A DNA stretch of 64,000 nt from Leptospiraceae bacterium (GTDB lineage: Bacteria > Spirochaetota > Leptospiria > Leptospirales > Leptospiraceae), in assembly GCA_016708435.1 (NCBI GenBank), contig JADJFV010000035.1, positions 186,001 through 250,000 of the forward strand. The letters are read 5' to 3'. The translations under genes and the position numbers were made by a program. Positions 1 to 8,595 of this stretch are shown here, in pieces (position 1 is the stretch's first letter; every line of letters begins with the position of its first letter). The notes beneath the pieces are model-generated. The model made no database searches. It was not told the origin of the DNA and was given only the letters and a program-made list of their open reading frames with translations.

Positions 1-1
1 G

Positions 2-139
2 ATTCAATTTCTTGGCGGAGTATTGGGATTAATCGCTGGATTTATCCAAGTGCATATCTACTTTGCAGTTCCGGTCTTCGGACTTGTTGTATTAACATGG
101 ATTTCCTATTACCGAAACCAAAAACTTTACGAGAAATAA
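2..139 (+). CDS. C-terminal end of a membrane protein (partial)
   Basis: The frame is open from the first bases of the window and closes with TAA at 137-139, giving 45 residues. The visible tail is hydrophobic, with two likely membrane stretches separated by a short polar loop, and ends in a basic segment (YYRNQKLYEK). This is what the last helix hairpin of an inner-membrane protein looks like. The family cannot be recognised from so little sequence, and the start lies outside the window. An inverted-repeat element begins six bases after the stop. Confidence 0.6.
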   Translation: MQFLGGVLGLIAGFIQVHIYFAVPVFGLVVLTWISYYRNQKLYEK

Positions 140-144
140 TTTAC

Positions 145-239
145 GCCACAGAGGCACTGAGTCACAGAGGAAGAAATATGTATTGTGAATTTTATGTATA
201 CTCTCTTTAAATAACTCTGTGTCTTTGTGTCTCTGTGGC
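145..239. repeat. Inverted repeat element, CAGAGGCAC family, copy 1
   Basis: The left arm at 145-169 begins GCCACAGAGGCACTGAGTCA. The right arm at 215-239 is its near-perfect inverse, ending CTCTGTGGC. About 45 AT-rich bases lie between them. The left arm is identical over 25 bases to one at 10289-10313, and a shorter relative lies at 59402. The element fills the gap between two convergent genes and could fold into a long hairpin in RNA from either strand. Confidence 0.8.
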
Positions 240-245
240 AAACAC

Positions 246-1859
246 TTATTTACTGCTGAGTCTTTCTACTCCGTCCCAGGATTCTCCAATTCCAAATTCA
301 ATTGCATGGTTGCATCTTTCGATATATTTTTGTGCTGCAACATCAATTGGATTTTTTACCAATACAGTCTTAAAGCATTCCAATGCCTGTCTAAATTCTT
401 TTGTTTGATAGGTAAAAATTCCCATTTCAAAGTCTGCCTTTGTATTTATGTATTGCTCTAAAACATTTTCCGCTATTCCGTCTAAGATTTCAAAAATAGA
501 GATTACTTCCTTTTTGCCTTTGACTTGCACATTGTCCAATAGTCTATATTGGTATCTGTCTGGATCTGATAGTCCAAAAAAAGTTCTCTCGCTAATAATG
601 GTAGAAGCTCCATACATTTTAGTTAATCCCTCGATTCGAGAGGCAAGGTTTACGGCATCTGCAATCACAGTTCCGTCCATCCTTTGGTTTTCGCCTATCG
701 TTCCAAGCATTAAGTTTCCAGTATGAATTCCTACTCCGATTTTAATTGGTTTATATCCATGCTGTTCGCGCCTAACGTTATAAACTTGAATTACTTTATG
801 CATTTCTACACATGCTTTAATGGAATCTTCTGGCTCATATGGAAAGAGTGCCATAATAGCATCGCCAATGTATTTATCAATGAAGCCATTGTGCTTGCGG
901 ATAACAGGACCTACTCTCTCAAGGTAGGAATTTAAAAAGTCAAAATTTTCTTTAGGTGTCATAGTCTCTGACAAATTAGTAAATGATCTGATATCTGAAA
1001 ATAAAACCGTCATCTCTGTTTGCACTTGGTCTCCGAGATGAATGTCCAGGATAGAATCCTTCTTTAAAAATTTCAGAAATTCTTGAGGCACAAATCGATT
1101 ATACGCTACCATATAATCATTTTTTAATTTATCAGAGCCTTGAATTTTTGCAGTCATTTCATTAAACGCAATTGCCAGTGTTCCAATTTCATCTCGCACT
1201 GGAATTGCAATTCTATGTTCATAATTTCCAAGACCAATGATTTCTGCACCGCGGGTAAGTGCATTGATTGGTCGGGTAATGGCAAATGATGTTAGTATGG
1301 AAACAAAAATCACAACTATGAAAATACCAATAGAGAGATAGATGATGAAATTGCGGATACTTTGAATTGGCGCATAAAGAATTTTCTGATCAAATTCGAT
1401 TACAGCAAATCCGATTCGAATCGGATGCTCTTCATCTAAGTAAACAGGAAAACTAAAACGAAGAATCTCAGCGCCCGATCGTTCTAGAGTATCGGTTAAC
1501 GGTTCGTTGATAGATTCATAGAATTTTAATTCTTCTTTAGAAATCAATTGTCCAATTTTTATATTCTGCATATCAACTACAAACTTTCCGTAGACGTTTA
1601 TGATATATACGTTCATGAGCCCTGTGATTTGCGAGTCTTTCAATTTTGAAATAACGGACTCTGTTGCCTCATAGGTATTATCTAGAAAAAGTTCTTCTCT
1701 TGCAATATTGGAAATATTTTGAGCAAGGTTGCGGCAAACATCCGTTGTCTTCTCTAGAATGATTTTTTGACTTTGCTTTAGAGTAAAATAGGCGAGGGGT
1801 AAAATACTTAAGATTGCAACGCCTCCAATGACTAGAATAAGTTTATAGCGAAGTTTCAT
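246..1859 (-). CDS. Membrane-bound adenylate/guanylate cyclase with HAMP domain
   Basis: A 537-residue class III nucleotidyl cyclase, expected to make cAMP (or cGMP) from the nucleotide triphosphate at the inner membrane. Order of parts: membrane helix at about 7-27, a periplasmic sensor of about 140 residues, second helix at about 171-193, HAMP linker at about 193-243, and the cyclase domain at about 282-460. The two metal-binding aspartates are visible in FSDIRSF (D289) and YIGDAIMALF (D333). A C-terminal tail of about 65 residues resembles a TPR unit and ends with WDGVERLSSK; the cyclase at 36644-38779 has the same kind of tail. It is last in a three-gene operon, one base after the binding-protein gene, so its sensor probably reads that protein or the TonB receptor. 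Choice of cAMP over cGMP is not certain. Confidence 0.92.
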   Translation of the reverse strand: MKLRYKLILVIGGVAILSILPLAYFTLKQSQKIILEKTTDVCRNLAQNISNIAREELFLDNTYEATESVISKLKDSQITGLMNVYIINVYGKFVVDMQNIKIGQLISKEELKFYESINEPLTDTLERSGAEILRFSFPVYLDEEHPIRIGFAVIEFDQKILYAPIQSIRNFIIYLSIGIFIVVIFVSILTSFAITRPINALTRGAEIIGLGNYEHRIAIPVRDEIGTLAIAFNEMTAKIQGSDKLKNDYMVAYNRFVPQEFLKFLKKDSILDIHLGDQVQTEMTVLFSDIRSFTNLSETMTPKENFDFLNSYLERVGPVIRKHNGFIDKYIGDAIMALFPYEPEDSIKACVEMHKVIQVYNVRREQHGYKPIKIGVGIHTGNLMLGTIGENQRMDGTVIADAVNLASRIEGLTKMYGASTIISERTFFGLSDPDRYQYRLLDNVQVKGKKEVISIFEILDGIAENVLEQYINTKADFEMGIFTYQTKEFRQALECFKTVLVKNPIDVAAQKYIERCNHAIEFGIGESWDGVERLSSK

Positions 1860-1860
1860 A

Positions 1861-3441
1861 TCATTTCCTATTTAGTAGAGAACATTTTTCATCCGTATTG
1901 TTTGCACAGTTAGAAAGTCGATCCATTGCATTTTTTTTTACGAGGGAAAGTCTTTGGTATTCCTGTGATTTTTTATCTTCCGGTGTGATGAGTAGAATAT
2001 TCGTAAAGAGTTCAATGGATTTAATGTATTCTCTTTTATTGTATAGAGTGACTCCATTTTTAAAATAGTCACCAATTTTTCCGTATTCTCTTTGTCGGAT
2101 GACGGATAATTCATTTTGAGCTTCTTTGTTTGTCGGATAAAGAGAAATAGCCTCTTGGTAAAGACGGATTGCTTGAAATGGATCGCCAGTTGCATCTTTT
2201 CTTTTTGCACTTTCCCGAATTCCTTCTGATTCTTCTTTTAGAGAAGTCTCAATTGCATCCTTCGCTTGTAAGTATTCGGGGTTAATGTCGAGTATCTTCT
2301 TGTAATGAACTCTTGCTTCTTTGTATTTTTTAGATTGATGGAGAGTTTCTCCTTTTGCCCAGAGCGAGTCGATTTCTGTTTTAGTTGTCACATTTATAGT
2401 TTCGGAAAGATAATGCTTAGCAATTTTATTCTTGGGATCTTTTTTTAAAATAGAGGTAAATATGTTCTTAGCCGACTTATACATTTTTTTATAATACAAT
2501 TCTACTCCGAAAGATAGTATTCTATCTGTTTTCACTTTTACTTTTAATACTTCTGGTATTATAATTCCAGACTCTTCTGCATATTTTTCATTCAAATAAA
2601 GAAAAGGTTGCTCTGGTTGAAGCACAGGTCCTAATTCACACTCTGCTTTTTTCTCAACGATTAGATTTGCCATTTGCCCCGCCAGAACTCCTACATTAGA
2701 TGAATCTGGGACTAATGCGAATGTTGCACCTAATTCTACTAGTGCAGGGTAAAGAGTCATGAGGATAATTCCATTTTTCCGACAGAAAGAAGAAATGTAT
2801 TCAAACATTTCTTGATCGTAAATTCTATCAGAAGAAAGATACAATGCATCGAAACTTCCCAATTTATCGCTTAATGCTTTTTTTAATTCATCCTTACCGG
2901 CAACTTTAATTCTTTTAAAAAGAATTCCCTTCCAAATATCTTGATATTCTCCAGAAGCAGTAAGTATTTCTCCCTGTTCTGAATTATAAAATGTTAGAAC
3001 TCTTCTCGCTGTTGGTTTAAGTTCTCTCAGTGTTGCAAAATAATCTGTAAAAGAAACATCCTTCTCAAATCCACAAAATTTTCCTTGTTCTGGATTCATT
3101 GATTTTGGTTCATCTACCATTAGAAATAGAGTAGGGGTTTCTTTCACGTATTCCCTGGTTGTGCGGGTGGCTTCGTTTCCAATTGTGATAATAAGAGATG
3201 GCGATTCACTTTGGATTTTCGCAAAGAAGTCTTTTATGTCTGGATATTCTTCTTTGATATTGTTCATATAATAAATTCCGCTTTCATATTTTGAAGAGTA
3301 TTGAACTCCAGCTAGAGCTTGCAGATAAAAGGGATTATTCGATGAAACAATAATCGGAACGGATAATATTGGATTATCCTCCGTATATAGAGATAGAGCA
3401 AATAGAAATGCTAATAGAATTGCAAAGAATCTTTTTATCAT
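1861..3441 (-). CDS. Periplasmic ABC-type substrate-binding-like protein with C-terminal TPR repeats
   Basis: 526 residues. A signal peptide covers about 1-20. The body at about 26-275 looks like the ABC_sub_bind family (TrpX-like): it begins with a strand-loop opening (VPIIVSSNNPFYLQALAGVQ) and has the IITIGNEATR, DALYLSSDRI and ATFALVPDSSNVGVLAGQMA segments. The C-terminal half carries several TPR-like helical pairs (for example AKGETLHQSKKYKEARVHYK), suited to protein contacts. No ABC permease or ATPase is nearby. The gene lies between a TonB receptor gene (2 bases upstream) and a membrane cyclase gene (1 base downstream), so a role as periplasmic ligand sensor or adaptor is more likely than uptake. 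That role is inference; ligand unknown. Confidence 0.8.
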   Translation of the reverse strand: MIKRFFAILLAFLFALSLYTEDNPILSVPIIVSSNNPFYLQALAGVQYSSKYESGIYYMNNIKEEYPDIKDFFAKIQSESPSLIITIGNEATRTTREYVKETPTLFLMVDEPKSMNPEQGKFCGFEKDVSFTDYFATLRELKPTARRVLTFYNSEQGEILTASGEYQDIWKGILFKRIKVAGKDELKKALSDKLGSFDALYLSSDRIYDQEMFEYISSFCRKNGIILMTLYPALVELGATFALVPDSSNVGVLAGQMANLIVEKKAECELGPVLQPEQPFLYLNEKYAEESGIIIPEVLKVKVKTDRILSFGVELYYKKMYKSAKNIFTSILKKDPKNKIAKHYLSETINVTTKTEIDSLWAKGETLHQSKKYKEARVHYKKILDINPEYLQAKDAIETSLKEESEGIRESAKRKDATGDPFQAIRLYQEAISLYPTNKEAQNELSVIRQREYGKIGDYFKNGVTLYNKREYIKSIELFTNILLITPEDKKSQEYQRLSLVKKNAMDRLSNCANNTDEKCSLLNRK

Positions 3442-3443
3442 GG

Positions 3444-6332
3444 CTAGAAATTATACCCAACTGAAATCCAAATATTTCGTTTCTCTAAGGGGTGCATAGT
3501 GGGAGGACCACCGAGACTACCAGAACCTCCCAATACTCCGGGATCAAAGTAAAGATTATTGGCAAGATTAACAACCAATAGATTGATATACATTCCATCT
3601 TTGATAAAATCATCCCATCGAAAATTGAGTTTACCCATAGTATATCCAGAAACTGTCTTTACAGGATTTGAAACAACTGTTCTGCGAATGTCTACATAAT
3701 TGACTCCCACATACAAACTCATCTTCTTCCAGATAGTATAAGTGCCACCTAAAAAGAATTTATTTGGTGCGATATGCGGAATAGGACCACTCGATGGAAT
3801 ATTTTTGATCCCCGCTAAATTTAAAAGATCAGAAGTTAGATCATCTCCCGGTCTACCATAAGCAGAAGGAGAAGAAGTAACAGAGCGCAATAGATCAAAG
3901 TATCTTCCTTCGCTATAAGTGTAGTTAGCATTGAGCAAAAACTTTTCGGTCAAATTTATATTAGCCTCTATTTCTGTTCCAAAAATTTCTGCTTTTCCCA
4001 CGTTTTGATTTTGTTGCCATGTATTCGATGGATTTGATCCAGGAATTACTTCTAAGGTTTGCGCTGTGGAAATCAAATTGGTTACTTTGTAGTAATAGCT
4101 TTGAGCGGATAAATAGAGTTTGTTCCATCTATAGGCAATGCCAATTTCGATAGAACGCAAATACTCAGGGCGAAGACCTCGATTTTCTTTTCTTGTTGCC
4201 GTTCGATTTAAGAATTCAAATGTGCTAGGCTCGCGGAACCCAGTTCCTAGTAAAAGTTTGAAAGTTAAGTTTTGTGTTGGTTTATAGATGGCACTTACTC
4301 TAGGTGTTTGTGATCTACCGAAGATAGAACTATAATCTTGGCGATACCCAGCGGAAAATATCCAATAGTCGGAAGGTCGAAAGGTATGTTGATAAAATGC
4401 GCCAAAGTTATTGATGCTAACACGATTAGATAAATTACTTATATCTTGTGATAATGTCGCTTGGCTACTAGTATTGACGGAAGTAAATTCTGGAACATCC
4501 GAATGTCTTGCTATGATTCCCGCAACAGAGGAATTTTTTTGACTTGGATTGTATTGTAATTTTTCTTCGAGTTGATAGCTGTGATCGGGTCGAGTTGTAA
4601 AGCTAGTTGTGTAATTATTGCTCGTAATATTTGAATCTTTAAAATTATAATAGCTATTAGTTGATTTAGTTCGAGTGTTATCTTGAAAGCTCGAACTCAT
4701 AATTTCCGTATTTCGAACTACAAGCTCTGAGTCAAGAGTGAGTGTTTCTGAAATCTGCTTGGTATGTCCAACAACCATACTATTATTTCTAAAATTGTAT
4801 TGTCCACCTCTTCTTCCACGAGTTCCAGCATTTCCAAGTAAAACTCCTGCTCGCCTTGCGTTGTTTCTGTCATCAAAGACGTTAGTTTCTAAGCCTCTTT
4901 CATTTACATCGTATCGATTCGTTCCATTGGTAAAAGTTCCAAATCCATTTAGGTATTGCCAGTTGACAGTTTGAAATCGAAAGTTTCCAATAGTAAACTT
5001 TGCCGTCAAATTGTAAGTATCCACATTCGCAGAATTAAATCCGGGTGACCAAGTGTAGCCTACACCTCTTGTTGAATTGCAAACACCCCCGCAGGCTTTA
5101 TTTTCAACGTAGTTATTTACATTGTTTGGATTAGCATAATTAGCCGCTGAAGGATTTACTGTTTGCCTTTCGATTCTTTGGATTCCACCAAAGTTAGGTC
5201 CTTCTGTTTGAAAGTAATATCCACCGAGGCTATAGCTCATGTCCATTGTTTGACTTTTGCCTCTAGTAGAAAAATTCAATCCTGCTCCGGGGCTTCTAAA
5301 ATTACTGTCATATCCACCATAGATTGCTTCTACATGAGATCCGCCTGAGTTAGCACCATCGCGTGTGATGATGTTGATGATACCATTGAATGCGTTCGCT
5401 CCGTATAAGCTAGAAGCAGGACCGGAAACAATTTCGATTCTGTCTACATTGCTCAAAGGAAAATGCAGTGTGCCCGCAAGTGGACCGACACCAGAAATAT
5501 TGTTATCCGAAACTCCATCGACATAGACAAGGGATCTTGTGTTTTCTCCGATTAGCCCCCGTTGGTGAACAAGCTCAGGATAAACTCCATATGTGTGTTG
5601 AAAATCAAAACCGGGAACATCTTTTAGCGCGTCGATTAATGTCCTGTAGCCTCTCTCTTCCATTTGCTTGCGAGTTATTACATAGACTGCCGCCGGTGCA
5701 TCTTTGATTTTCGATTTTGTTCTTGTAGCGGTTACTACGATTTGCTCCTCTAAAAGTAAAAACACATTTTTAGATGCATCCCCACTCAAGGCTTTTTGCT
5801 TTTGAAATTCTGGAGACTTACCCACTCGCTCTTTTGTGAGATGTTCAATTATATTTTCTCCCTGTGTTTTTCTGGCTGGATTTAATTTTAATGTGATATC
5901 TAGTTTACGAGAAAATTCTTGGGCTCGCTCTGAGTCCGGAATATTGAATTCATTTTTATCAAGCTCAGCTTCGATTTCATTTAGGAGTTCGTATTTAGTA
6001 GAAACGGAAATTGCATCAATAATTTCACCGGTTTGTGGGTTATAAACTTGCGCATAGATATTGGGCGGGAAATTTTTCTCTCTCACATAAAGTAGGTTGA
6101 TGTATAAATGTAAGTCTGTTTCTTTAGAAAAAGAACTTACCTCCCGATCGGTGAACTCAACTTTATAACGAGAAGAAAGACTTTTGATTATAGACTGTTT
6201 TAGAATGTCCTCAAATTTATTATCCTTTTCTGATTCTATTTGTCTGGGTTCACGAATAATAATTCTTTCCATTGCACTAACTCCTATTGTAAAAGTTAGA
6301 AATAGAAAAAATATGTGAACAATTTTTATCAT
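3444..6332 (-). CDS. TonB-dependent outer-membrane receptor
   Basis: 962 residues with a signal peptide ending near residue 20 (TIGVSA). An extra periplasmic N-terminal region (about 21-190) precedes a TonB-box-like stretch (EEQIVVTATR, about 195-204) and the plug domain at about 205-330. Recognisable plug motifs include RTLIDALKDVPGFDF and RIEIVSGPASSLYGANAFNG. The rest is a long beta-barrel rich in alternating polar and aromatic strands, and the last residue is phenylalanine (WISVGYNF), as expected for outer-membrane insertion. Ligand unknown; no siderophore genes adjoin it. It is first in the operon with the binding protein and cyclase, so it may work as a transducer as well as a transporter. 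The N-terminal extension is not the classical FecA secretin/TonB-short fold as far as I can tell. Confidence 0.93.
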   Translation of the reverse strand: MIKIVHIFFLFLTFTIGVSAMERIIIREPRQIESEKDNKFEDILKQSIIKSLSSRYKVEFTDREVSSFSKETDLHLYINLLYVREKNFPPNIYAQVYNPQTGEIIDAISVSTKYELLNEIEAELDKNEFNIPDSERAQEFSRKLDITLKLNPARKTQGENIIEHLTKERVGKSPEFQKQKALSGDASKNVFLLLEEQIVVTATRTKSKIKDAPAAVYVITRKQMEERGYRTLIDALKDVPGFDFQHTYGVYPELVHQRGLIGENTRSLVYVDGVSDNNISGVGPLAGTLHFPLSNVDRIEIVSGPASSLYGANAFNGIINIITRDGANSGGSHVEAIYGGYDSNFRSPGAGLNFSTRGKSQTMDMSYSLGGYYFQTEGPNFGGIQRIERQTVNPSAANYANPNNVNNYVENKACGGVCNSTRGVGYTWSPGFNSANVDTYNLTAKFTIGNFRFQTVNWQYLNGFGTFTNGTNRYDVNERGLETNVFDDRNNARRAGVLLGNAGTRGRRGGQYNFRNNSMVVGHTKQISETLTLDSELVVRNTEIMSSSFQDNTRTKSTNSYYNFKDSNITSNNYTTSFTTRPDHSYQLEEKLQYNPSQKNSSVAGIIARHSDVPEFTSVNTSSQATLSQDISNLSNRVSINNFGAFYQHTFRPSDYWIFSAGYRQDYSSIFGRSQTPRVSAIYKPTQNLTFKLLLGTGFREPSTFEFLNRTATRKENRGLRPEYLRSIEIGIAYRWNKLYLSAQSYYYKVTNLISTAQTLEVIPGSNPSNTWQQNQNVGKAEIFGTEIEANINLTEKFLLNANYTYSEGRYFDLLRSVTSSPSAYGRPGDDLTSDLLNLAGIKNIPSSGPIPHIAPNKFFLGGTYTIWKKMSLYVGVNYVDIRRTVVSNPVKTVSGYTMGKLNFRWDDFIKDGMYINLLVVNLANNLYFDPGVLGGSGSLGGPPTMHPLEKRNIWISVGYNF

Positions 6333-6627
6333 AGAAAATCTCTAGAAAAACTAATGTTAAATCTCAAATTTCTGTAAACAAGTTTTTTATTTACTCTGTT
6401 CTTTTATTGATATCAATGGTTTCTTTTAAGTTGTCATTATTCTTGACTCAATTGCCAAAGGTTATTTTTGTGATTTTAACAGAATAGAGTTATTGTCGAT
6501 TTATTCTTATTGAGTTTCTGATTCAATTCTTATGTGGAGTCGTAAATTCAGAGAGCAATCAGTCTAAGATTAGTTAGCCGCAAGATCTGCGTCAATACCA
6601 ACTTTATGTTGTAAAGGAATTTCATTT

Positions 6628-7878
6628 ATGAGAAAAATATATTTATACTTGGCTTTATCATCCGCATTTTTGTTACTTGGTTGCGATGGATTAAAAAAAT
6701 TTCTGATTCAAAAATTGGGTTCAACGGATAAATATGAAATTGAAGGAGATGCAGCGCATCTTGTTCCCGTTACATCGGGACTTGACGAAAAGCGGGAAAA
6801 AATCCAAATCAACCTTCGAGAGGTTTCTTCTGGTTATGTGCAACCAACTGATATGCAATTTCCTCCGGGTGAATCGGAAGAATTTTTTGTTTTGGAAAAG
6901 CAGGGAAAAATTCTATGGGGCAAAGTTGGAAAAAGAGAAATAAAAGAAATCTTAAAAATACAAGTAAAGACAGAAGCCGAAGAAGGACTTTTAGGATTAG
7001 CCTTTCATCCAGATTTTAGAAAGAATGGAAAAATATATCTAAACTATGTTTCGCAGCAAGGCAAAAAGGATATTAGCCGCATTGCTGAATGGACTGCGAC
7101 TTTACCCAATGATCTAAAGAATACAAAATTAGAATCAGAAAGAATTCTAATGGAACTAGAACAGCCGTATGAAAATCATAATGCGGGACAAATTCTTTTT
7201 GGACCGGATAGAATGCTTTATATTGGTTGGGGAGATGGTGGTTGGTTGAGAGATCCTTCCCGTAATGGACAGAATCCGAAAACCTTTTTAGGCAGCATGC
7301 TTCGTATTGATGTAGATGCAACTCCGGATACAGGCAAAGCTTATAAAGTTCCAGAGGACAATCCTTTTTATGCGGATAAATGCTGTAAGCCAGAGATATT
7401 TGCCTATGGATTAAGAAATCCGTGGAGATTTAGTTTTGATTCAAAAGGTAGGATGATAGTTGCAGATGTCGGGGAAGATACATGGGAAGAAATTGATATT
7501 GTTGAGAAGGGTAAGAATTATGGATGGAATATAAAAGAAGGGTTTCACTGCTTTGAGCCAAAAGAAAACTGTAAAACAGAAAACTTAACCGATCCAATCT
7601 ATGAATATGGGAGAGAAGATGGACAATCGATTACAGGCGGTTATGTTTATACCCGAAAAGAAATCTCTGCACTGACAGGTAAATACATATTTGCCGATTT
7701 TATGTCAGGACGAATCTGGGCTTTAACTGTGCCGGATAACGCATCGGAAAAAGTCAATTCTGTTTATACACTGGGAAAATGGCCTGTATTGATTTCTTCT
7801 TTTGGAAGAGATGCAGATGGAAATGTATATGCAGTTGATTTAGGAAAAGGAAAAATATTTAGGATAGAAGGGAAGTAA
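6628..7878 (+). CDS. PQQ-dependent sugar (aldose) dehydrogenase-like lipoprotein
   Basis: 416 residues of the glucose/sorbosone dehydrogenase (GSDH) beta-propeller family, soluble quinoprotein enzymes that oxidise aldose sugars with PQQ. A lipoprotein signal is clear: hydrophobic 5-18 and the lipobox LLGC with Cys19. Family motifs in order: LQPTDMQFPPG-type first blade, EGLLGLAFHPDF, HNAGQILFGPDRMLYIGWGDGG, GLRNPWRFSFD and VGEDTWEEIDIVEKGKNYGW, then ITGGYVYTRKE. The start has an AAAGGAA site eight to ten bases upstream. DUF4202 follows four bases later, so the two are probably co-transcribed. No PQQ synthesis genes are in view; the enzyme may depend on external PQQ, or may have another substrate. 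Confidence 0.88.
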   Translation: MRKIYLYLALSSAFLLLGCDGLKKFLIQKLGSTDKYEIEGDAAHLVPVTSGLDEKREKIQINLREVSSGYVQPTDMQFPPGESEEFFVLEKQGKILWGKVGKREIKEILKIQVKTEAEEGLLGLAFHPDFRKNGKIYLNYVSQQGKKDISRIAEWTATLPNDLKNTKLESERILMELEQPYENHNAGQILFGPDRMLYIGWGDGGWLRDPSRNGQNPKTFLGSMLRIDVDATPDTGKAYKVPEDNPFYADKCCKPEIFAYGLRNPWRFSFDSKGRMIVADVGEDTWEEIDIVEKGKNYGWNIKEGFHCFEPKENCKTENLTDPIYEYGREDGQSITGGYVYTRKEISALTGKYIFADFMSGRIWALTVPDNASEKVNSVYTLGKWPVLISSFGRDADGNVYAVDLGKGKIFRIEGK

Positions 7879-7882
7879 TCGA

Positions 7883-8467
7883 ATGAATAAAAATCTATTC
7901 ACACAAGCAATGGAGGCTTTTGATACAGCCAATTCTAAAGATCCGAATTTTATCGAAGTAAATGGATTTGAAAAACCATATGAATTAATCTATTCAAACT
8001 GGCTCTATGAGTGGATAATGAAGCTTAACCCTAATGCAATAGAAGAATTGCAATTAGCCGCTAAGTGTCAACATATTAAGAGATGGGAGATTCCACGCTC
8101 TAAGTATCCAGAAGGACTAAAGGGCTATACAAAGTGGAAAAAAGAATTAGCCGAGTATCATGCAGATGAAGCTGGTAAAATACTTAAACAAGTTGGATAC
8201 GATGAAGTAGTCGTTGATCGGGTAAGATCAATTAACCTTAAGAAAAATTTGAAAGCAGATTCAGATGTGCAAACCATGGAAGATGCACTTTGTCTTGTTA
8301 CCCTACAATACCAAATCGAAGGGTTTAGTTTAAAGCACGACGATGAAAAGATGATTGGAATTATTCAAAAGACCTGGGCGAAGATGAGTGATAGAGCAAA
8401 AGAAGAAGCTTTAAAACTGAGCTATTCGGAAAGAGTTCTATCGTTGATAAAAAAGGCAATAGCTTAA
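7883..8467 (+). CDS. DUF4202 family protein
   Basis: 194 residues covering the whole DUF4202 family length. The typical motifs are present: DTANSKDPNF near the N-terminus, ELIYSNWLYEW, LAAKCQHIKRWEIPRSKYP, KGYTKWKKELAEYHADEAG and MEDALCLVTLQYQIEGF, ending with IIQKTWAKMSDRAKEEAL. The conserved histidines and acidic residues (CQHI, YHADE, ED) suggest a metal-binding helical protein, but the function is not established. It follows the sugar dehydrogenase by four bases and probably shares its transcript. In other bacteria the family often sits near metabolic genes, which gives no firm clue here. Confidence 0.9.
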   Translation: MNKNLFTQAMEAFDTANSKDPNFIEVNGFEKPYELIYSNWLYEWIMKLNPNAIEELQLAAKCQHIKRWEIPRSKYPEGLKGYTKWKKELAEYHADEAGKILKQVGYDEVVVDRVRSINLKKNLKADSDVQTMEDALCLVTLQYQIEGFSLKHDDEKMIGIIQKTWAKMSDRAKEEALKLSYSERVLSLIKKAIA

Positions 8468-8481
8468 TGCATTCGTTATTT

Positions 8482-8516
8482 GCCAGATAGACCTCTCACG
8501 AAAAGATGTTCGAGGT
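8482..8516. repeat. Partial copy of the TTCGAAC/GCCAGATAG repeat family
   Basis: The stretch starts GCCAGATAGACCTCTCACG and ends GATGTTCGAGGT. It matches one arm of the larger repeats at 35933-36097 and in the interior of 20565-20731. The inner CACGAAAA/TTTTCGTG pair can form an 8-bp hairpin, which might help end the DUF4202 transcript. Confidence 0.55.
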
Positions 8517-8531
8517 TTTCGTGGTGATAGT

Positions 8532-8562
8532 AAAAAAAAACCGAGGTGTTTTACCACCTCGG
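8532..8562 (-). terminator. Rho-independent terminator of recA
   Basis: Read on the minus strand, a perfect 8-bp stem (CCGAGGTG paired with CACCTCGG, six-base loop) at 8541-8562 is followed by nine consecutive T at 8532-8540. It lies 34 bases past the recA stop codon, the standard place and form for an intrinsic terminator. Confidence 0.9.
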
Positions 8563-8595
8563 ATCAATAGTTTCTAAAAAGAAAGCCTGCTAATT

